From NCBI RefSeq assembly GCF_900107155.1, contig NZ_FNOX01000003.1, positions 372,001 to 436,000 of the forward strand: 64,000 nt of DNA, written 5' to 3'. Made by a program: the position numbers and the translations under genes. The stretch is from Pseudomonas salomonii. GTDB lineage: Bacteria; Pseudomonadota; Gammaproteobacteria; Pseudomonadales; Pseudomonadaceae. The notes beneath the pieces were generated by a model. The model did not search any database. It was not told where the DNA came from and saw only the letters and a list, made by a program, of their open reading frames with translations. Below are positions 44,878 to 53,191 of the stretch, piece by piece (positions within the stretch are counted from its first letter, which is position 1; each line of letters begins with the position of its first letter).

Positions 44878-45750
44878 ATGTCCCAACCTGCACTCAACGA
44901 CAATATCGTCACATGGACATTCCAAAACTACGCCGCCATCGTCGGGCTGCTCAGTGGCCTGGCAATATGTGCGCTGGTTTTATATATCTACTCACGCTCG
45001 GGCTCGCTGATATTTCTGCGTGACTTGATGTGGCGGTTCTTCGGTGGCTCGACCACGTTTGAAAACCCAAAATATGAAGCCACCCGCAAAGACCTGCGCG
45101 AAGTTGAATATTATCGGTTCGAATTCAATATCCCCGCGCAAAACCTGGAACACGCGCGGCAGGCGGATAAATGGATCACTGACAACAACTTCAGTTACAA
45201 CGATGTGGCCAGGATCAGAAAGTACATTGACTGGAAAGACTTCACTCAGTTATCGCTTAAAGAGGCAATGATCACACCCTTCAAACGTAATGGGTTTTTG
45301 GGGTTGGGCATCTTCTTCCTGGCGATTATCAGCATTACGCCGCCATTGGCTAACTCCAGCTACCTGATGGTGTCGTTGAAAAAAGCCGCGGATGTGCCGT
45401 CTTTCTATCTGTCGGAAAACAACGCCAAATTCCATTTCTTGCCCAGTGAAACGCTGTCTGTCGACGAATGCAAATCACCGACGGCACTGGAAAAGTTTTA
45501 TAACGAGGACTTCTCCGAAGGCACCATCAATACTATTTGCATGCTGTTTCTTTCGCCCACCTACGTTGAAAACGTAAAGACTGGATTGAAAGAGCAAAAA
45601 GGCTTTTTACTGTTCATCGCCTGCCTGTCGATATTTGCGGTTTTTTGTATCTTGACCAAGCTCTCGCGTTTGGGTGTGGCCCGCAAACTCCATGACCAGA
45701 TGACCGCGCAGAGCACCCATACGCCCGCAGAGACCGCCGCTCAACCGTAA
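44878..45750 (+). CDS. Predicted inner-membrane protein
   Basis: 290 residues. One membrane helix near the start (about 20-40), then a soluble segment of about 95 residues that is Lys/Asp rich, a second membrane segment (about 139-158, LGLGIFFLAIISITPP), a second soluble loop and a third helix (about 242-262). No known motif was recognised. It has neither signal peptide nor enzyme-like residues. The lower GC than its neighbours hints at a horizontally gained gene. Confidence 0.6.
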   Translation: MSQPALNDNIVTWTFQNYAAIVGLLSGLAICALVLYIYSRSGSLIFLRDLMWRFFGGSTTFENPKYEATRKDLREVEYYRFEFNIPAQNLEHARQADKWITDNNFSYNDVARIRKYIDWKDFTQLSLKEAMITPFKRNGFLGLGIFFLAIISITPPLANSSYLMVSLKKAADVPSFYLSENNAKFHFLPSETLSVDECKSPTALEKFYNEDFSEGTINTICMLFLSPTYVENVKTGLKEQKGFLLFIACLSIFAVFCILTKLSRLGVARKLHDQMTAQSTHTPAETAAQP

Positions 45751-46134
45751 ACACTGTCACTGTGGCGAGCCGGTTTGGTGTGGCAAACAGGCTCGTTGTG
45801 GCGAGCAGGCTTGCCCTGCGTTGGGCGGCGAAGCCGCCCCATCCCAGGCGCCCAGTGCCTGGAGGAAGATCGCGGCGGCAGGTTTCAGGGCCGCTACGCA
45901 GCCCAACGCAGGGCAAGCCTGCTCGCCACAACAAGCGTGCTCACCTCAAGACTATTCGCCACAGCAAGCTGGCTCACAGGCCATAAAGGCCGCCCCAGAG
46001 CGTCGAATCGATTGCACTGATGGTTATTATCGAAACGAGCGCCTGTGTGATTGCCAGCACCGGTTCCTATAATCGCCTCCACTTTCCCTCCCCTTCGCCT
46101 GGCTTCAGGCGACATTCCTTCTGGAACCGACACC
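45751..46134. repeat. Intergenic region with a 31-bp perfect inverted repeat
   Basis: Arms at 45796-45826 and 45901-45931 (outer bases TTGTGGCGAGCAGGC and complement) enclose about 74 bp containing smaller hairpins such as GGCGGCGAAGCCGCC. Apart from this and a repeat of GGCGAGC/GCTCGCC, nothing gene-like was seen. A new family of interspersed repeat in this strain seems possible. The ATG of the transporter begins at 46135. Confidence 0.7.
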
Positions 46135-47361
46135 ATGCCAAGCCCCAGCCAGGCCCACAGCGGCCGCCCCGAACATAATCAACAAAGTGTCAAACAGCAG
46201 TGGCTGGCGATTCTCTCGGTCGCCGTAGGCGCTTTCGCCCTGGTAACCAGTGAGTTTCTGCCGGTGGGCGTGCTCAATGACGTCGCCAGCGACCTGGGCA
46301 TCAGTGCCGGTCACGCCGGCCTGATGGTGACCCTGCCCGGCATCATGGCCGCCCTTGCCGCGCCTTTGCTGTCGGTGATCATTGGTGGCATGGACCGTCG
46401 TTACCTGCTGATCGGCCTGACGCTGATCATGATCATCGCCAACTCGGTAGTGGCCTACGCCAGCGACTTCAGCCTGCTGCTGTTCGGCCGTGTGCTGCTC
46501 GGCATCAGCATCGGCGGCTTCTGGGCCACGGCGATTGCTCTAAGCGGCCGCCTGGCGCCCAAGGGCGTGGGCGTAGCGAAGGCCACCTCGATCATCATGA
46601 TGGGCGTGACCCTGGCCACCGTACTGGGCGTACCCGTCGGCACCTGGCTCAGCGGACTGATGGGCTGGCGCATGACCTTCCTGGTGACCGCGATTGTGGG
46701 CGTGCCGGTGTTGCTGGCGCAGGTGTTCCTGCTGCCGAGGCTCACTCCGGAAAAAGCCATCCAGATCCGTGACTTGCCGGCCTTGTTTATCAACCCACAA
46801 GCGCGGGTCGGCTTGATCGCCGTGCTGCTGATCGGCCTGGCGCATTTTGCTGCCTACACCTATGTCGCGCCGTTCTTCAAAAACAGTTCCGGCTTCGACG
46901 GCCCGACCATCGGTTCGCTGTTGCTGCTGTATGGCGTGGCCGGCGTGATGGGCAACGTCTTTGCCGGTTTCGCCGCCAACCGCAGCGTGCGCCACACCCT
47001 GCTGTTGGTCGCGCTGATGATCGGCACCAGCACCGCGTTGTTCCCTCACTTCGCCACCGGCATGACCGGCGCCGCGATGCTCATCGCACTCTGGGGCTTC
47101 GCCTTCGGCGCCTTCCCGGCCTGCGCGAGTATCTGGATGTTTGTGGTTGCACCTAAGGATGTGGAACGCGGTATGCCGCTGTTTGTTGCCCTGTTTCAGG
47201 TGATCATCGCCTTGGGTTCGTTCTTTGGCGGCCGGATCGTCGACCAGATGGGCAGCGCAATGCTCTTGAGCCTGGCCACGGCGCTGGTGGGGCTTGGGTT
47301 TGTGACCGTGCTGGTGTTGGGGCGTAATGTGAGTAATAGCTTGGCGGCGCAGCCTGGCTGA
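46135..47361 (+). CDS. DHA1-type MFS exporter
   Basis: 408 residues with 12 predicted membrane helices. The start of the transport part (VTSEFLPVGVLNDVASDLG) and the typical motif GGMDRRYLLIGLTLIM fit the DHA1 group of purine/sugar/drug exporters (YdeA, NepI-like). The substrate is open. Upstream in-frame codons to 46051 are unconserved; the ATG at 46135 is taken. It is followed by a strong bidirectional terminator. Confidence 0.82.
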   Translation: MPSPSQAHSGRPEHNQQSVKQQWLAILSVAVGAFALVTSEFLPVGVLNDVASDLGISAGHAGLMVTLPGIMAALAAPLLSVIIGGMDRRYLLIGLTLIMIIANSVVAYASDFSLLLFGRVLLGISIGGFWATAIALSGRLAPKGVGVAKATSIIMMGVTLATVLGVPVGTWLSGLMGWRMTFLVTAIVGVPVLLAQVFLLPRLTPEKAIQIRDLPALFINPQARVGLIAVLLIGLAHFAAYTYVAPFFKNSSGFDGPTIGSLLLLYGVAGVMGNVFAGFAANRSVRHTLLLVALMIGTSTALFPHFATGMTGAAMLIALWGFAFGAFPACASIWMFVVAPKDVERGMPLFVALFQVIIALGSFFGGRIVDQMGSAMLLSLATALVGLGFVTVLVLGRNVSNSLAAQPG

Positions 47362-47379
47362 TACAACTCGGCAACCACT

Positions 47380-47418
47380 AAAAAGCCTGCCGAGCATTGA
47401 GCTCGGCAGGCTTTTTTT
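47380..47418. terminator. Strong bidirectional terminator
   Basis: AAAAAGCCTGCCGAGC and GCTCGGCAGGCTTTTTTT form a perfect 16-bp stem with the loop ATTGA. U runs are produced in both directions, so it serves both the exporter gene and the convergent small gene. Confidence 0.93.
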
Positions 47419-47435
47419 GTTTCAGGGGTATTGGG

Positions 47436-47702
47436 TTAGTTGCCTGGTTTATCCGTTGGGAAATGACGCTCAAGTGCAGCGTCCACCAGTGCCTGAGCGT
47501 TCTCGATCAATTGCGCCAGGCCCATGATCACGGGTGACTGCGTGCTGTCCGGGTCTTCGGCGCATTGGTAGGCGGTTTGAAGGGCGGATGCGAGGATTTC
47601 GGAGGCGTTGGCCAGGGCTTCTTCGGAGCCGACGTCGGCGCCTACGTGGAAGATTTTGCGAGGGGAAAACTCGGAATCAGAATCAGGGTTGGTCGTGTTC
47701 AT
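47436..47702 (-). CDS. DUF6124/DUF3077-like small protein
   Basis: 88 residues. The centre (FHVGADVGSEEALANASEILASALQ) and the C-terminal helix (LAQLIENAQALVDAALE) have the feel of the small Pseudomonas families DUF3077/DUF6124, which occur in many copies per genome. Their function is unknown. The ATG at 47702 follows AGGAGC at the right distance; the upstream frame to 47735 is not used. It ends just after a strong bidirectional terminator. Confidence 0.68.
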   Translation of the reverse strand: MNTTNPDSDSEFSPRKIFHVGADVGSEEALANASEILASALQTAYQCAEDPDSTQSPVIMGLAQLIENAQALVDAALERHFPTDKPGN

Positions 47703-48230
47703 TTTGTAGCTCCTGTATGCAATGGGAGCTGTCACATTCTGCTGTCAAACAGAATCAGGTGGCAGCTATGCGCGGGTTGACAGACCGGTATACAGGACCC
47801 GGCGCACCCGAAGATGCCCCACGCACAGCCGCCATAAAACGACGTCACAGCAGAAAAGGCCTGTAATCGTATGGAGGTCGTACACCTGTATATCGGTCTG
47901 TCAAAACCGGTCGCCATGAGGGCGACGGCGGAAGGTTAGCGTCCTGCCTCAACCAGTGCAAGCTCGTGAGGGAGCTGCAGAGCCAACGCCACGGGTAATC
48001 ACGCTTATGGAAATGCCCAGTAACGAGTGTTCCCAAAATGAAGCTTGTGCACTCAAGCCCCTGGGCTAGCCTAAAAAAGATCGCTGGTGTACTGAGGAGC
48101 TTCTATGACACATGGACATTGTGATGCGCTGACAAGGGAGTATGCGAACGCCATACGTCCCGACAAACTTGCCAATAGGCCTTTCCTGGTCCACTGTAAT
48201 GACCATTGTCATTACACGAGCATCTTTCCC
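47703..48230. other. Gene-free region with an inverted repeat of 20 bp
   Basis: Between the small DUF6124-like gene and the RelB-type gene. Arms at 47777-47796 (TTGACAGACC...) and 47885-47904 differ at one base and face each other 88 bp apart. They could be ends of a short mobile element or protein-binding sites. At 48093-48098 an AGGAGC precedes an ATG at 48105 in frame with the antitoxin. Some weak reading frames exist but none is supported. Confidence 0.6.
48196..48215. promoter_or_regulatory. Palindromic operator in front of the antitoxin
   Basis: GTAATGAC-CATT-GTCATTAC is a perfect 8-bp-arm inverted repeat ending 15 bases before the antitoxin ATG at 48231. It overlaps a TGTAAT that could serve as -10. 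This is the usual arrangement for RelB/DinJ-type autorepression. Confidence 0.65.
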
Positions 48231-48470
48231 ATGGCGACTATAAGCATCCGTATCGATGACGACCTGAAAGCGCGCGCCTATCGCGAACTGGAAAAACTCG
48301 GCGTTACACCTTCCGAACTGATGCGCCAGGCCCTGCAATACGTGGCGGACCGCGGCCAGCTACCTTTCAAGCCCGTTCTGATGACTGAGGAAGATGAAGA
48401 GTTGATGGCCACCGTCCGGGAACGATTGGCATCACCTCAACGGGTAAAGGTTTCTATAGATGACCTATAG
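48231..48470 (+). CDS. RelB/DinJ-family antitoxin
   Basis: 79 residues. The ribbon-helix-helix N-terminus (MATISIRIDDDLKARAYREL, then GVTPSELMRQALQYV) is typical of RelB/DinJ antitoxins. It binds and inhibits the RelE-type toxin encoded by the next gene, overlapping by 11 bases, and represses the operon by binding the palindrome upstream. A frame continues to ATG 48105 with a ribosome site (AGGAGC), so a longer form is conceivable. Confidence 0.85.
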   Translation: MATISIRIDDDLKARAYRELEKLGVTPSELMRQALQYVADRGQLPFKPVLMTEEDEELMATVRERLASPQRVKVSIDDL

Positions 48471-48747
48471 CCTTGATTTCGATGCGCGTGCATTGAAGGA
48501 GTGGCAAAAGCTCGGCGACACCATTCGTCAGCAGCTCAAGAAGAAGCTGGTGGCCATCCTGAACAACCCACGCATTGAAGCCAATCGCCTGCATGACCTG
48601 CCCGACTGCTACAAAATCAAGCTACGTAGCAGTGGTTACAGGCTGATTTATCAAGTGATCGATCAGGAAATCACAGTGGTGGTGGTGGCCATTGATAAAC
48701 GGGAGCGTGAACAGGCTTATCGTAAAGCGGGCGAGCGTTTGAGCTAG
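48460..48747 (+). CDS. RelE-family toxin (ribosome-dependent mRNA interferase type)
   Basis: 95 residues of the RelE fold: an early helix (DFDARALKEWQKLGDTIRQQ), a middle with RLHDLPDCYKIKLRSSGYRLIYQV and a basic end (VVAIDKREREQAYRKAGERL). The basic residues at the end are the ones RelE uses to cut mRNA in the ribosomal A site. Its start lies 11 bases inside the antitoxin gene, so the two are coupled. Activity is not tested. Confidence 0.87.
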   Translation: MTYSLDFDARALKEWQKLGDTIRQQLKKKLVAILNNPRIEANRLHDLPDCYKIKLRSSGYRLIYQVIDQEITVVVVAIDKREREQAYRKAGERLS

Positions 48748-48816
48748 CAGTAGATCCGACATCCTTCGCAAGATTGCGCTCGAACAGAAAGCCCACGGAG
48801 GCCAAGTCAAGCTCGT

Positions 48817-49266
48817 TCAAATGAACCCAGTATCTGTGACAATCGCTGACTGCCCTGCATCCTTAGTCAGGATAAAGGCGCTAAACGCCAGAAAATCACC
48901 TAAATGCTGAGTGATGATTGCAACAGTGATCGGCAACTGAAGCGTTTGATACTCATGCACTGCGATATTGCGGAAACCGACCATATTTTTCAGGTTGGTC
49001 AACAGAGACGATTGGACCCAACCGCCTCGTGACAGCAACTCAAACACGTCTCGAGCGCCCTGAGGAACACCCAGTCGTTCACGTCGAATTAGATGCTGTC
49101 CCATATCCAGAGCAGCCTCACACGCACGCAGAATATTAAGAATCGCCGCATCCTGACGGGTGAAGTCAGTAGCGAAACTGGCAGGGTCCTTGTCGTATTC
49201 CTCGCGAGCGCGAGCGACACAACGCTCAATGCTCGACGCTTTGTTGATGAGGACATCATCGACCAT
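48817..49266 (-). CDS. hepT: HepT-like HEPN toxin (DUF86)
   Basis: 149 residues, DUF86/HepT family. The catalytic HEPN motif R-x4-H-x-Y is complete at Arg99, His104 and Tyr106 (FRNIAVHEYQ), which suggests an active RNase. The toxin overlaps its partner by 11 bases on the 5' side. It pairs with an MntA-type nucleotidyltransferase, known in other bacteria to adenylate the HepT tyrosine and so silence it. Second gene of the leftward unit. Confidence 0.85.
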   Translation of the reverse strand: MVDDVLINKASSIERCVARAREEYDKDPASFATDFTRQDAAILNILRACEAALDMGQHLIRRERLGVPQGARDVFELLSRGGWVQSSLLTNLKNMVGFRNIAVHEYQTLQLPITVAIITQHLGDFLAFSAFILTKDAGQSAIVTDTGFI

Positions 49267-49651
49267 GCACTTTTCCTTCCTTCTGGATATCGGCCAGCAA
49301 CCCTGCCCTTGCAGTGTCCAGCTCGGTTTTTTCGCTGAGGATGTAACTCTCGAAAATACCTGCCTGGCCGTCCTTGTTCCAGAGCCTGCGCCCTGTTGTT
49401 ATGACTTGATATTGCATGACGGTGGACGCAGCCCGCAGGTCGAGTAAATCAACGGGCACCGCCACAATGTCAGCAAGCTCTCCAGCTAACCGCCACAACA
49501 GCAGCGGATCCACAGAGCCCGCAACAAGCACTGCCAAGTCCAGATCGCTGTCAGCATGTGCCTCGCCTGTCGCCTGACTGCCAAAGACATAAACCGCGAT
49601 CAGATCAGGAATACCGGCCAATAAGTGAGCCAACACTTGCTCAACGTTCAT
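49256..49651 (-). CDS. mntA: MntA-like nucleotidyltransferase antitoxin
   Basis: 131 residues. The minimal nucleotidyltransferase motif GSx10DxD is complete: Gly24-Ser25, then Asp36 and Asp38 (VFGSQATGE...DSDLDLAVL). It is expected to modify the downstream HepT toxin with AMP. ATG 49651 follows a GGAG; the GTG at 49663 is possible. It lies next to the tRNA fragment/integrase that marks the island border, so the two TA modules stand just outside the island. Confidence 0.83.
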   Translation of the reverse strand: MNVEQVLAHLLAGIPDLIAVYVFGSQATGEAHADSDLDLAVLVAGSVDPLLLWRLAGELADIVAVPVDLLDLRAASTVMQYQVITTGRRLWNKDGQAGIFESYILSEKTELDTARAGLLADIQKEGKVHGR

Positions 49652-49718
49652 GTTGCGCTCCACGTGTCATCTGATGAATGACCGTAGCAGAAATCGCCTC
49701 GACATTTCTGCCCCAAAC

Positions 49719-49757
49719 AAAAAACCCCCAACAACAATTAAGTTATCGGGGGTTTTT
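49719..49757. terminator. Hairpin terminator next to the tRNA fragment
   Basis: AAAAAACCCCC and GGGGGTTTTT enclose about 18 bases. It lies on the 3' side of the tRNA-like fragment (minus strand) and on the 5' side of the mntA gene, and was probably the terminator of the original tRNA gene. Confidence 0.7.
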
Positions 49758-49770
49758 CGTTATTCAATAA

Positions 49771-49791
49771 TGGCGGAGAGATAGGGACTCG
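49771..49791 (-). mobile_element. tRNA-Ser 3'-end fragment, putative attachment site
   Basis: On the minus strand this reads CGAGTCCCTATCTCTCCGCCA. It fits the last part of a tRNA: the end of the T-loop (CGAGT), T-stem CCCTA, acceptor strand TCTCTCC, discriminator G and the CCA tail. The acceptor half pairs with a GGAGAGA start, typical for bacterial serine tRNAs. The rest of the tRNA is missing. The complete gene should be at the other end of the island (right of the window), as is usual for integration into a tRNA 3' end. Confidence 0.7.
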
Positions 49792-49848
49792 CCACACACC
49801 ACGAAAAAACCCAGCAACCATTGTACCACAAGGCTTTCCATGTGAATC

Positions 49849-49871
49849 TACGTAGAATCTTTACGTAGAAT
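49849..49871. repeat. Two direct repeats TACGTAGAAT near integrase
   Basis: TACGTAGAAT occurs at 49849-49858 and again at 49862-49871, with CTACGTAG as palindrome in the first. They lie between the att fragment and the integrase start and might be arm-type binding sites or the integrase operator. Confidence 0.4.
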
Positions 49872-49884
49872 TGGCCGCTGGTAG

Positions 49885-51354
49885 ATGATCATGGCAAAGG
49901 CAAACAACCTAGAACTCCAAGGCGGCACGTACCACGTAAGGCTGGACGTCCCCAAGGACGTGCGGGAAGCATTTGGCGGTCGCAAGGTGCTATCCCAATC
50001 GTTGAAAACGGGATCGAGAGAAGAAGCCCTATACCGTCGCCTACCTATCCTTCACGCTTGGAAAAGTCAGATAAAAATCGCACGGCAAGGCAAACAGTTG
50101 CAGGATGGCTGGCAAGACAACGTAGCCATGATGGTTGAGCAACTTGACCAAATGGCGACTAGCGCCAAACGGGAAAGAATCGGCGAGAAAATCCCACCTC
50201 TGCCAGAGCCTGATCCCGAAGCGGTGAAGCAGGCGATGGAAAACCCGGAGGTAGTAGCAGCCCTTAAAGCGATGATTGAGCGCCGCAGGGGTGAGCCAAT
50301 GGGGATGATCAAACTTGAGGATGACCTAGCCGACCTGTTCAAGGGGTTTGTGGGAAGACGATTGACCGAAAGTCACAACCTAACCCCTGATCAGAAGGAC
50401 GAACTGGCAGTCCTGATCAAAGACCCTACCAGTTACAAAGCTCGCTCCCCTATCACCAAGACACGTCTGGCAGCATTCCGCACATACCGCCTTGAACATC
50501 ACGTGGCACTCAAGACGGTAAACCAGCAGGAAGCGAAGCTGTTGAGCTTATCGGACCATCTTCAACAATCCGGTAGTCCTCTCGACTTCGATGCAGTTAG
50601 CACTTGGTTGCAAGGTATGACGCTAAGCAGCAAAACCAAGCAGCAATACCTGCTCGCTGGCAGCCAGTTCTGGCAATGGGCTTGCACGCATGAACCGCAG
50701 TGGCGACAGACCTTTAAAGGCCAAGTTAACCCGTTCGAAAAGCACACCCTGCCCACCGTCAAGGGCAAGGCAAAGAAGGAAGCAGCACGGAAAGCTTTCA
50801 CCATCGAAGAAATTGGCGCCCTTCATACGGCGGCAAAGGAGCAGGGCCTAAACACACTTGCAGACTTGATCCTATTGGGAGCGCTCAGCGGCGGCAGAAT
50901 CGAGGAGTTATGCCAGCTTCGCACGGAGAACTTGATCACTATCGAAAGCGTGCCAATGTTCGATATCACGGACTCAAAGACTGTCGCGGGAATCAGACAG
51001 GTCCCTATTCATCCGCAGCTAAAGAGGCTCGTTGCTCGCCTTGCCGACACCTCTACCGATGGATTCTTAATACCGTCCGAAAGCAAAAACAAATACGGCA
51101 TTCGGTCAGACGCTCTTAGCAAGGCATTTGGCAGATTGAAAACGGCCAATGGGTTTGGGCGTACGCACGTATTCCACTCGATTCGTGCGACGGTGATCAC
51201 CCAGTTAGTGCGAGCAGATGTGCCAGACAGATTGATCAGAGAGCTAGCCGGTCATGAATCGGGAACGGTGACGTTTGACGTTTACAGCAAGGGCTCATCA
51301 CCCAAACAGAAGCTTGCCGCGATCAAGAAGCTCCCCACGATCCCAAGCAGTTAG
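49885..51354 (+). CDS. Tyrosine recombinase (phage/island integrase, DUF6538 type)
   Basis: 489 residues. The N-terminal part (LELQGGTYHVRLDVPKDVRE) is the DUF6538-type arm-binding domain; the core-binding domain follows. The C-terminal catalytic domain has the set Arg338 (SGGRIEELCQL), His431 and Arg434 (HSIRAT), His457 (AGHESG) and the nucleophile Tyr467 (DVYSKG). All five residues are present, so it should be active. Two start codons are possible (49885 and 49891), and no strong ribosome site decides. It lies just inside the att fragment and most likely integrates this element into the serine tRNA. Confidence 0.9.
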   Translation: MIMAKANNLELQGGTYHVRLDVPKDVREAFGGRKVLSQSLKTGSREEALYRRLPILHAWKSQIKIARQGKQLQDGWQDNVAMMVEQLDQMATSAKRERIGEKIPPLPEPDPEAVKQAMENPEVVAALKAMIERRRGEPMGMIKLEDDLADLFKGFVGRRLTESHNLTPDQKDELAVLIKDPTSYKARSPITKTRLAAFRTYRLEHHVALKTVNQQEAKLLSLSDHLQQSGSPLDFDAVSTWLQGMTLSSKTKQQYLLAGSQFWQWACTHEPQWRQTFKGQVNPFEKHTLPTVKGKAKKEAARKAFTIEEIGALHTAAKEQGLNTLADLILLGALSGGRIEELCQLRTENLITIESVPMFDITDSKTVAGIRQVPIHPQLKRLVARLADTSTDGFLIPSESKNKYGIRSDALSKAFGRLKTANGFGRTHVFHSIRATVITQLVRADVPDRLIRELAGHESGTVTFDVYSKGSSPKQKLAAIKKLPTIPSS

Positions 51355-51449
51355 CTGCCCTTGACTGAATCCTACAGCTCACAACCACCCGCCGACACAA
51401 TCCTTGAAGGCATAAAAACGTCCAGCATCTGAAGGCTTGCAGAGAACAA

Positions 51450-52013
51450 CTAAGTCCGTCTTAAATTATCCGGATGCAGCGCATACCTTCGCCCTGCTGG
51501 GGTGAGGCCAATATAAACCGCGTTACCAGCCAGCTCATCACCGACAAGGCCGCGTGTGGTCAGGACATCTAGAGCAGCTTGTACTGGTAACGGTGTTGTA
51601 CCGACGCGCTCCTGAAGATCCCTTCTACTAGCGTGCATGTTGTTCTCCAGAAAGCCTGCAATCGTCATCAATACCATATGCTCAAGGTCGTTCAGGGGCG
51701 TGTCTACTGGATGCCTCAGCCGGTGAATTTCGCACTCTGATCGCCGTAGCTCCATCAGTGCGTACGCAAGCGCGGCAATGACGCTCAGACCAGAGATGGT
51801 CGTACACACCAAAAGCCAAAGGGGCATCGGAACCTCCTGAAAAAGCCACTCACTACGCTGGACAAGCCAGCCCCACAAGTTTGCCAGAATCGTTATGTCG
51901 AGATAGGCATCAAGAATCTTAGTCAGAAGCCAAGTAGCGACGATGCCGCCGATGGGGAGGAGTACAGATTTCTTTAAACTGAAGGTCCATATAGACATTT
52001 GTCCGCGCGCCAT
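51450..52013 (-). CDS. Membrane protein with C-terminal winged-helix-like domain
   Basis: 187 residues. Two membrane segments at about residues 17-37 and 61-88 (PLWLLVCTTISGLSVIAALAY) precede a C-terminal part from about 105 (LEHMVLMTIAGFLENN, RRDLQERVGTTPLPVQAALDVLTTRGLV, GLTPAGRRYAL). That part looks like a winged-helix domain of the MarR/PadR sort. A DNA-binding-like domain fixed to the membrane is unusual and might act as a protein-protein or nucleic acid sensor. A start at 51998 is also possible. Function unknown. Confidence 0.6.
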   Translation of the reverse strand: MARGQMSIWTFSLKKSVLLPIGGIVATWLLTKILDAYLDITILANLWGWLVQRSEWLFQEVPMPLWLLVCTTISGLSVIAALAYALMELRRSECEIHRLRHPVDTPLNDLEHMVLMTIAGFLENNMHASRRDLQERVGTTPLPVQAALDVLTTRGLVGDELAGNAVYIGLTPAGRRYALHPDNLRRT

Positions 52014-52115
52014 CCCTGATTTAGTGGCGAGAGGATAGCATTTACGAAAGTCGCGGGTGCACAGCGTGTCAGGTGTGCATACTCAGACTGAAACCGTATC
52101 GAGCACGAGGCGAAG

Positions 52116-52919
52116 ATGGGCACCAATATGAAAAGGACCTTGGACGAATTTGTTGCCGGGTATCAGACACCCACAGAGAGCGCATGGATCAACGATCTAG
52201 CTATCAGAAGCTTCAGGGATATAGGGGATGGCGATTATATAGCTGCACGACTCGCACTCAGGGCCAGTCTGCCGACTCAAGCTATTTGGTCCGGTTTGCA
52301 GGCGGTCGAGAAGTATTTGAAGTGCATGCTCCTGCTGGGCAGGGTTAGTTCCAAGAATGTAGGACATGACCTCAACAAGGGCTTGCGGCTCGTAAATGAA
52401 CGGTTGCGATTCGATATTTCGCTTCCCGACCGGGAGCGAAAAGTCTTCGAGCATCTAGCTGACTCGGAGGGCGATAGGTATTTAGTATCCTCAGTCTTCT
52501 TGCTTCACGACGAACTGCCGGGGCTCGACGCGCTCATTTGGCGACTCCGACAGTATTGCGTCCCGCTGGGTATAAAGCACTACAACGACACGCCAAACGA
52601 GTCTGTACTCCTAGCCAACCTCGCGGAGCTTAGAGAAAGACTTGAAGGTGCTCCAACTGACGGCTACATCCCTAATGGATTGCTGGAGAAAGTTTTAGCA
52701 GAAGAAGGCAAACCCGCCCATGAGGGCCTTGTCTGGCGTAATGCAATGTTCGGCAATGATGAACCTATTTCCCCTGGTGCAGGGCTGAACCCTTTTGTCG
52801 CTATAAATTCGCCCCTGTATCTTCATCCTGAAATCGCACGCCCTGTGAGCGAGTTAATCAGATTGCCTGCCGGGGCACTGGAAGCCTTTGAAACGTTAGC
52901 TGCTACCAAGAAGAGGTGA
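52116..52919 (+). CDS. HEPN domain protein
   Basis: 267 residues. The N-terminal half has a HEPN-like helical bundle with AIWSGLQAVEKYLKCMLLL, typical for the family, and VGHDLNKGLRL. The spacing between Arg76 and His84 is one to three residues longer than the usual RNase motif (R-x4-6-H), so catalysis is open. The C-terminal half is not recognised. HEPN proteins are frequent in defence islands as RNases or signalling partners. No clear partner gene is next to it. A GAGG precedes the first ATG. Confidence 0.68.
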   Translation: MGTNMKRTLDEFVAGYQTPTESAWINDLAIRSFRDIGDGDYIAARLALRASLPTQAIWSGLQAVEKYLKCMLLLGRVSSKNVGHDLNKGLRLVNERLRFDISLPDRERKVFEHLADSEGDRYLVSSVFLLHDELPGLDALIWRLRQYCVPLGIKHYNDTPNESVLLANLAELRERLEGAPTDGYIPNGLLEKVLAEEGKPAHEGLVWRNAMFGNDEPISPGAGLNPFVAINSPLYLHPEIARPVSELIRLPAGALEAFETLAATKKR

Positions 52920-53003
52920 TTTTCAGCCATATCTATTGCCCGCCGCTGAACTAGGATCGCAACTCAATGGGCGATTGGCTTGTGGCGGGGGGAAATAACC
53001 AAG

Positions 53004-53011
53004 CCCCCCCC
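53004..53011. repeat. C8 homopolymer tract
   Basis: Eight consecutive C in the gap between the HEPN gene and the recombinase gene. Tracts of the same length also occur at 56101-56108 and 57342-57349. Such tracts can slip and could switch expression, or may be sequencing artefacts. Confidence 0.6.
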
Positions 53012-53157
53012 AGAAATTTGCTGGAACGGCTCAACGGTGGACGCTGACGGTCATCGAAAGCTGTTGCTTCCTGAAAATAAGTCGTGTGTTGGGTGCCGCT
53101 GGGCTCGCTTCTGGCAGGCGTTGAGCCGAGTGCTGTCACTTGTATCTGGTGCAACGA

Positions 53158-53176
53158 AGCCCGCTCCTGGCGGGCT
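53158..53176. terminator. Hairpin between convergent genes
   Basis: AGCCCGC-TCCTG-GCGGGCT forms a 7-bp GC-rich stem 15 bp beyond the stop of the leftward recombinase gene. No long T run follows, so termination is only possible. Confidence 0.45.
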
Positions 53177-53191
53177 CTGTAGGCGTTACGG

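Noticed and set aside
47732..47917. 61-residue leftward frame overlapping the 20-bp inverted arms
   Set aside because: It is made from the repeat itself; no ribosome site; likely non-coding.
49771..49791. Complete tRNA gene near the integrase
   Set aside because: Only the 3' end (about 21 bp) fits a tRNA; no anticodon or D-arm was found in the bases to the right.
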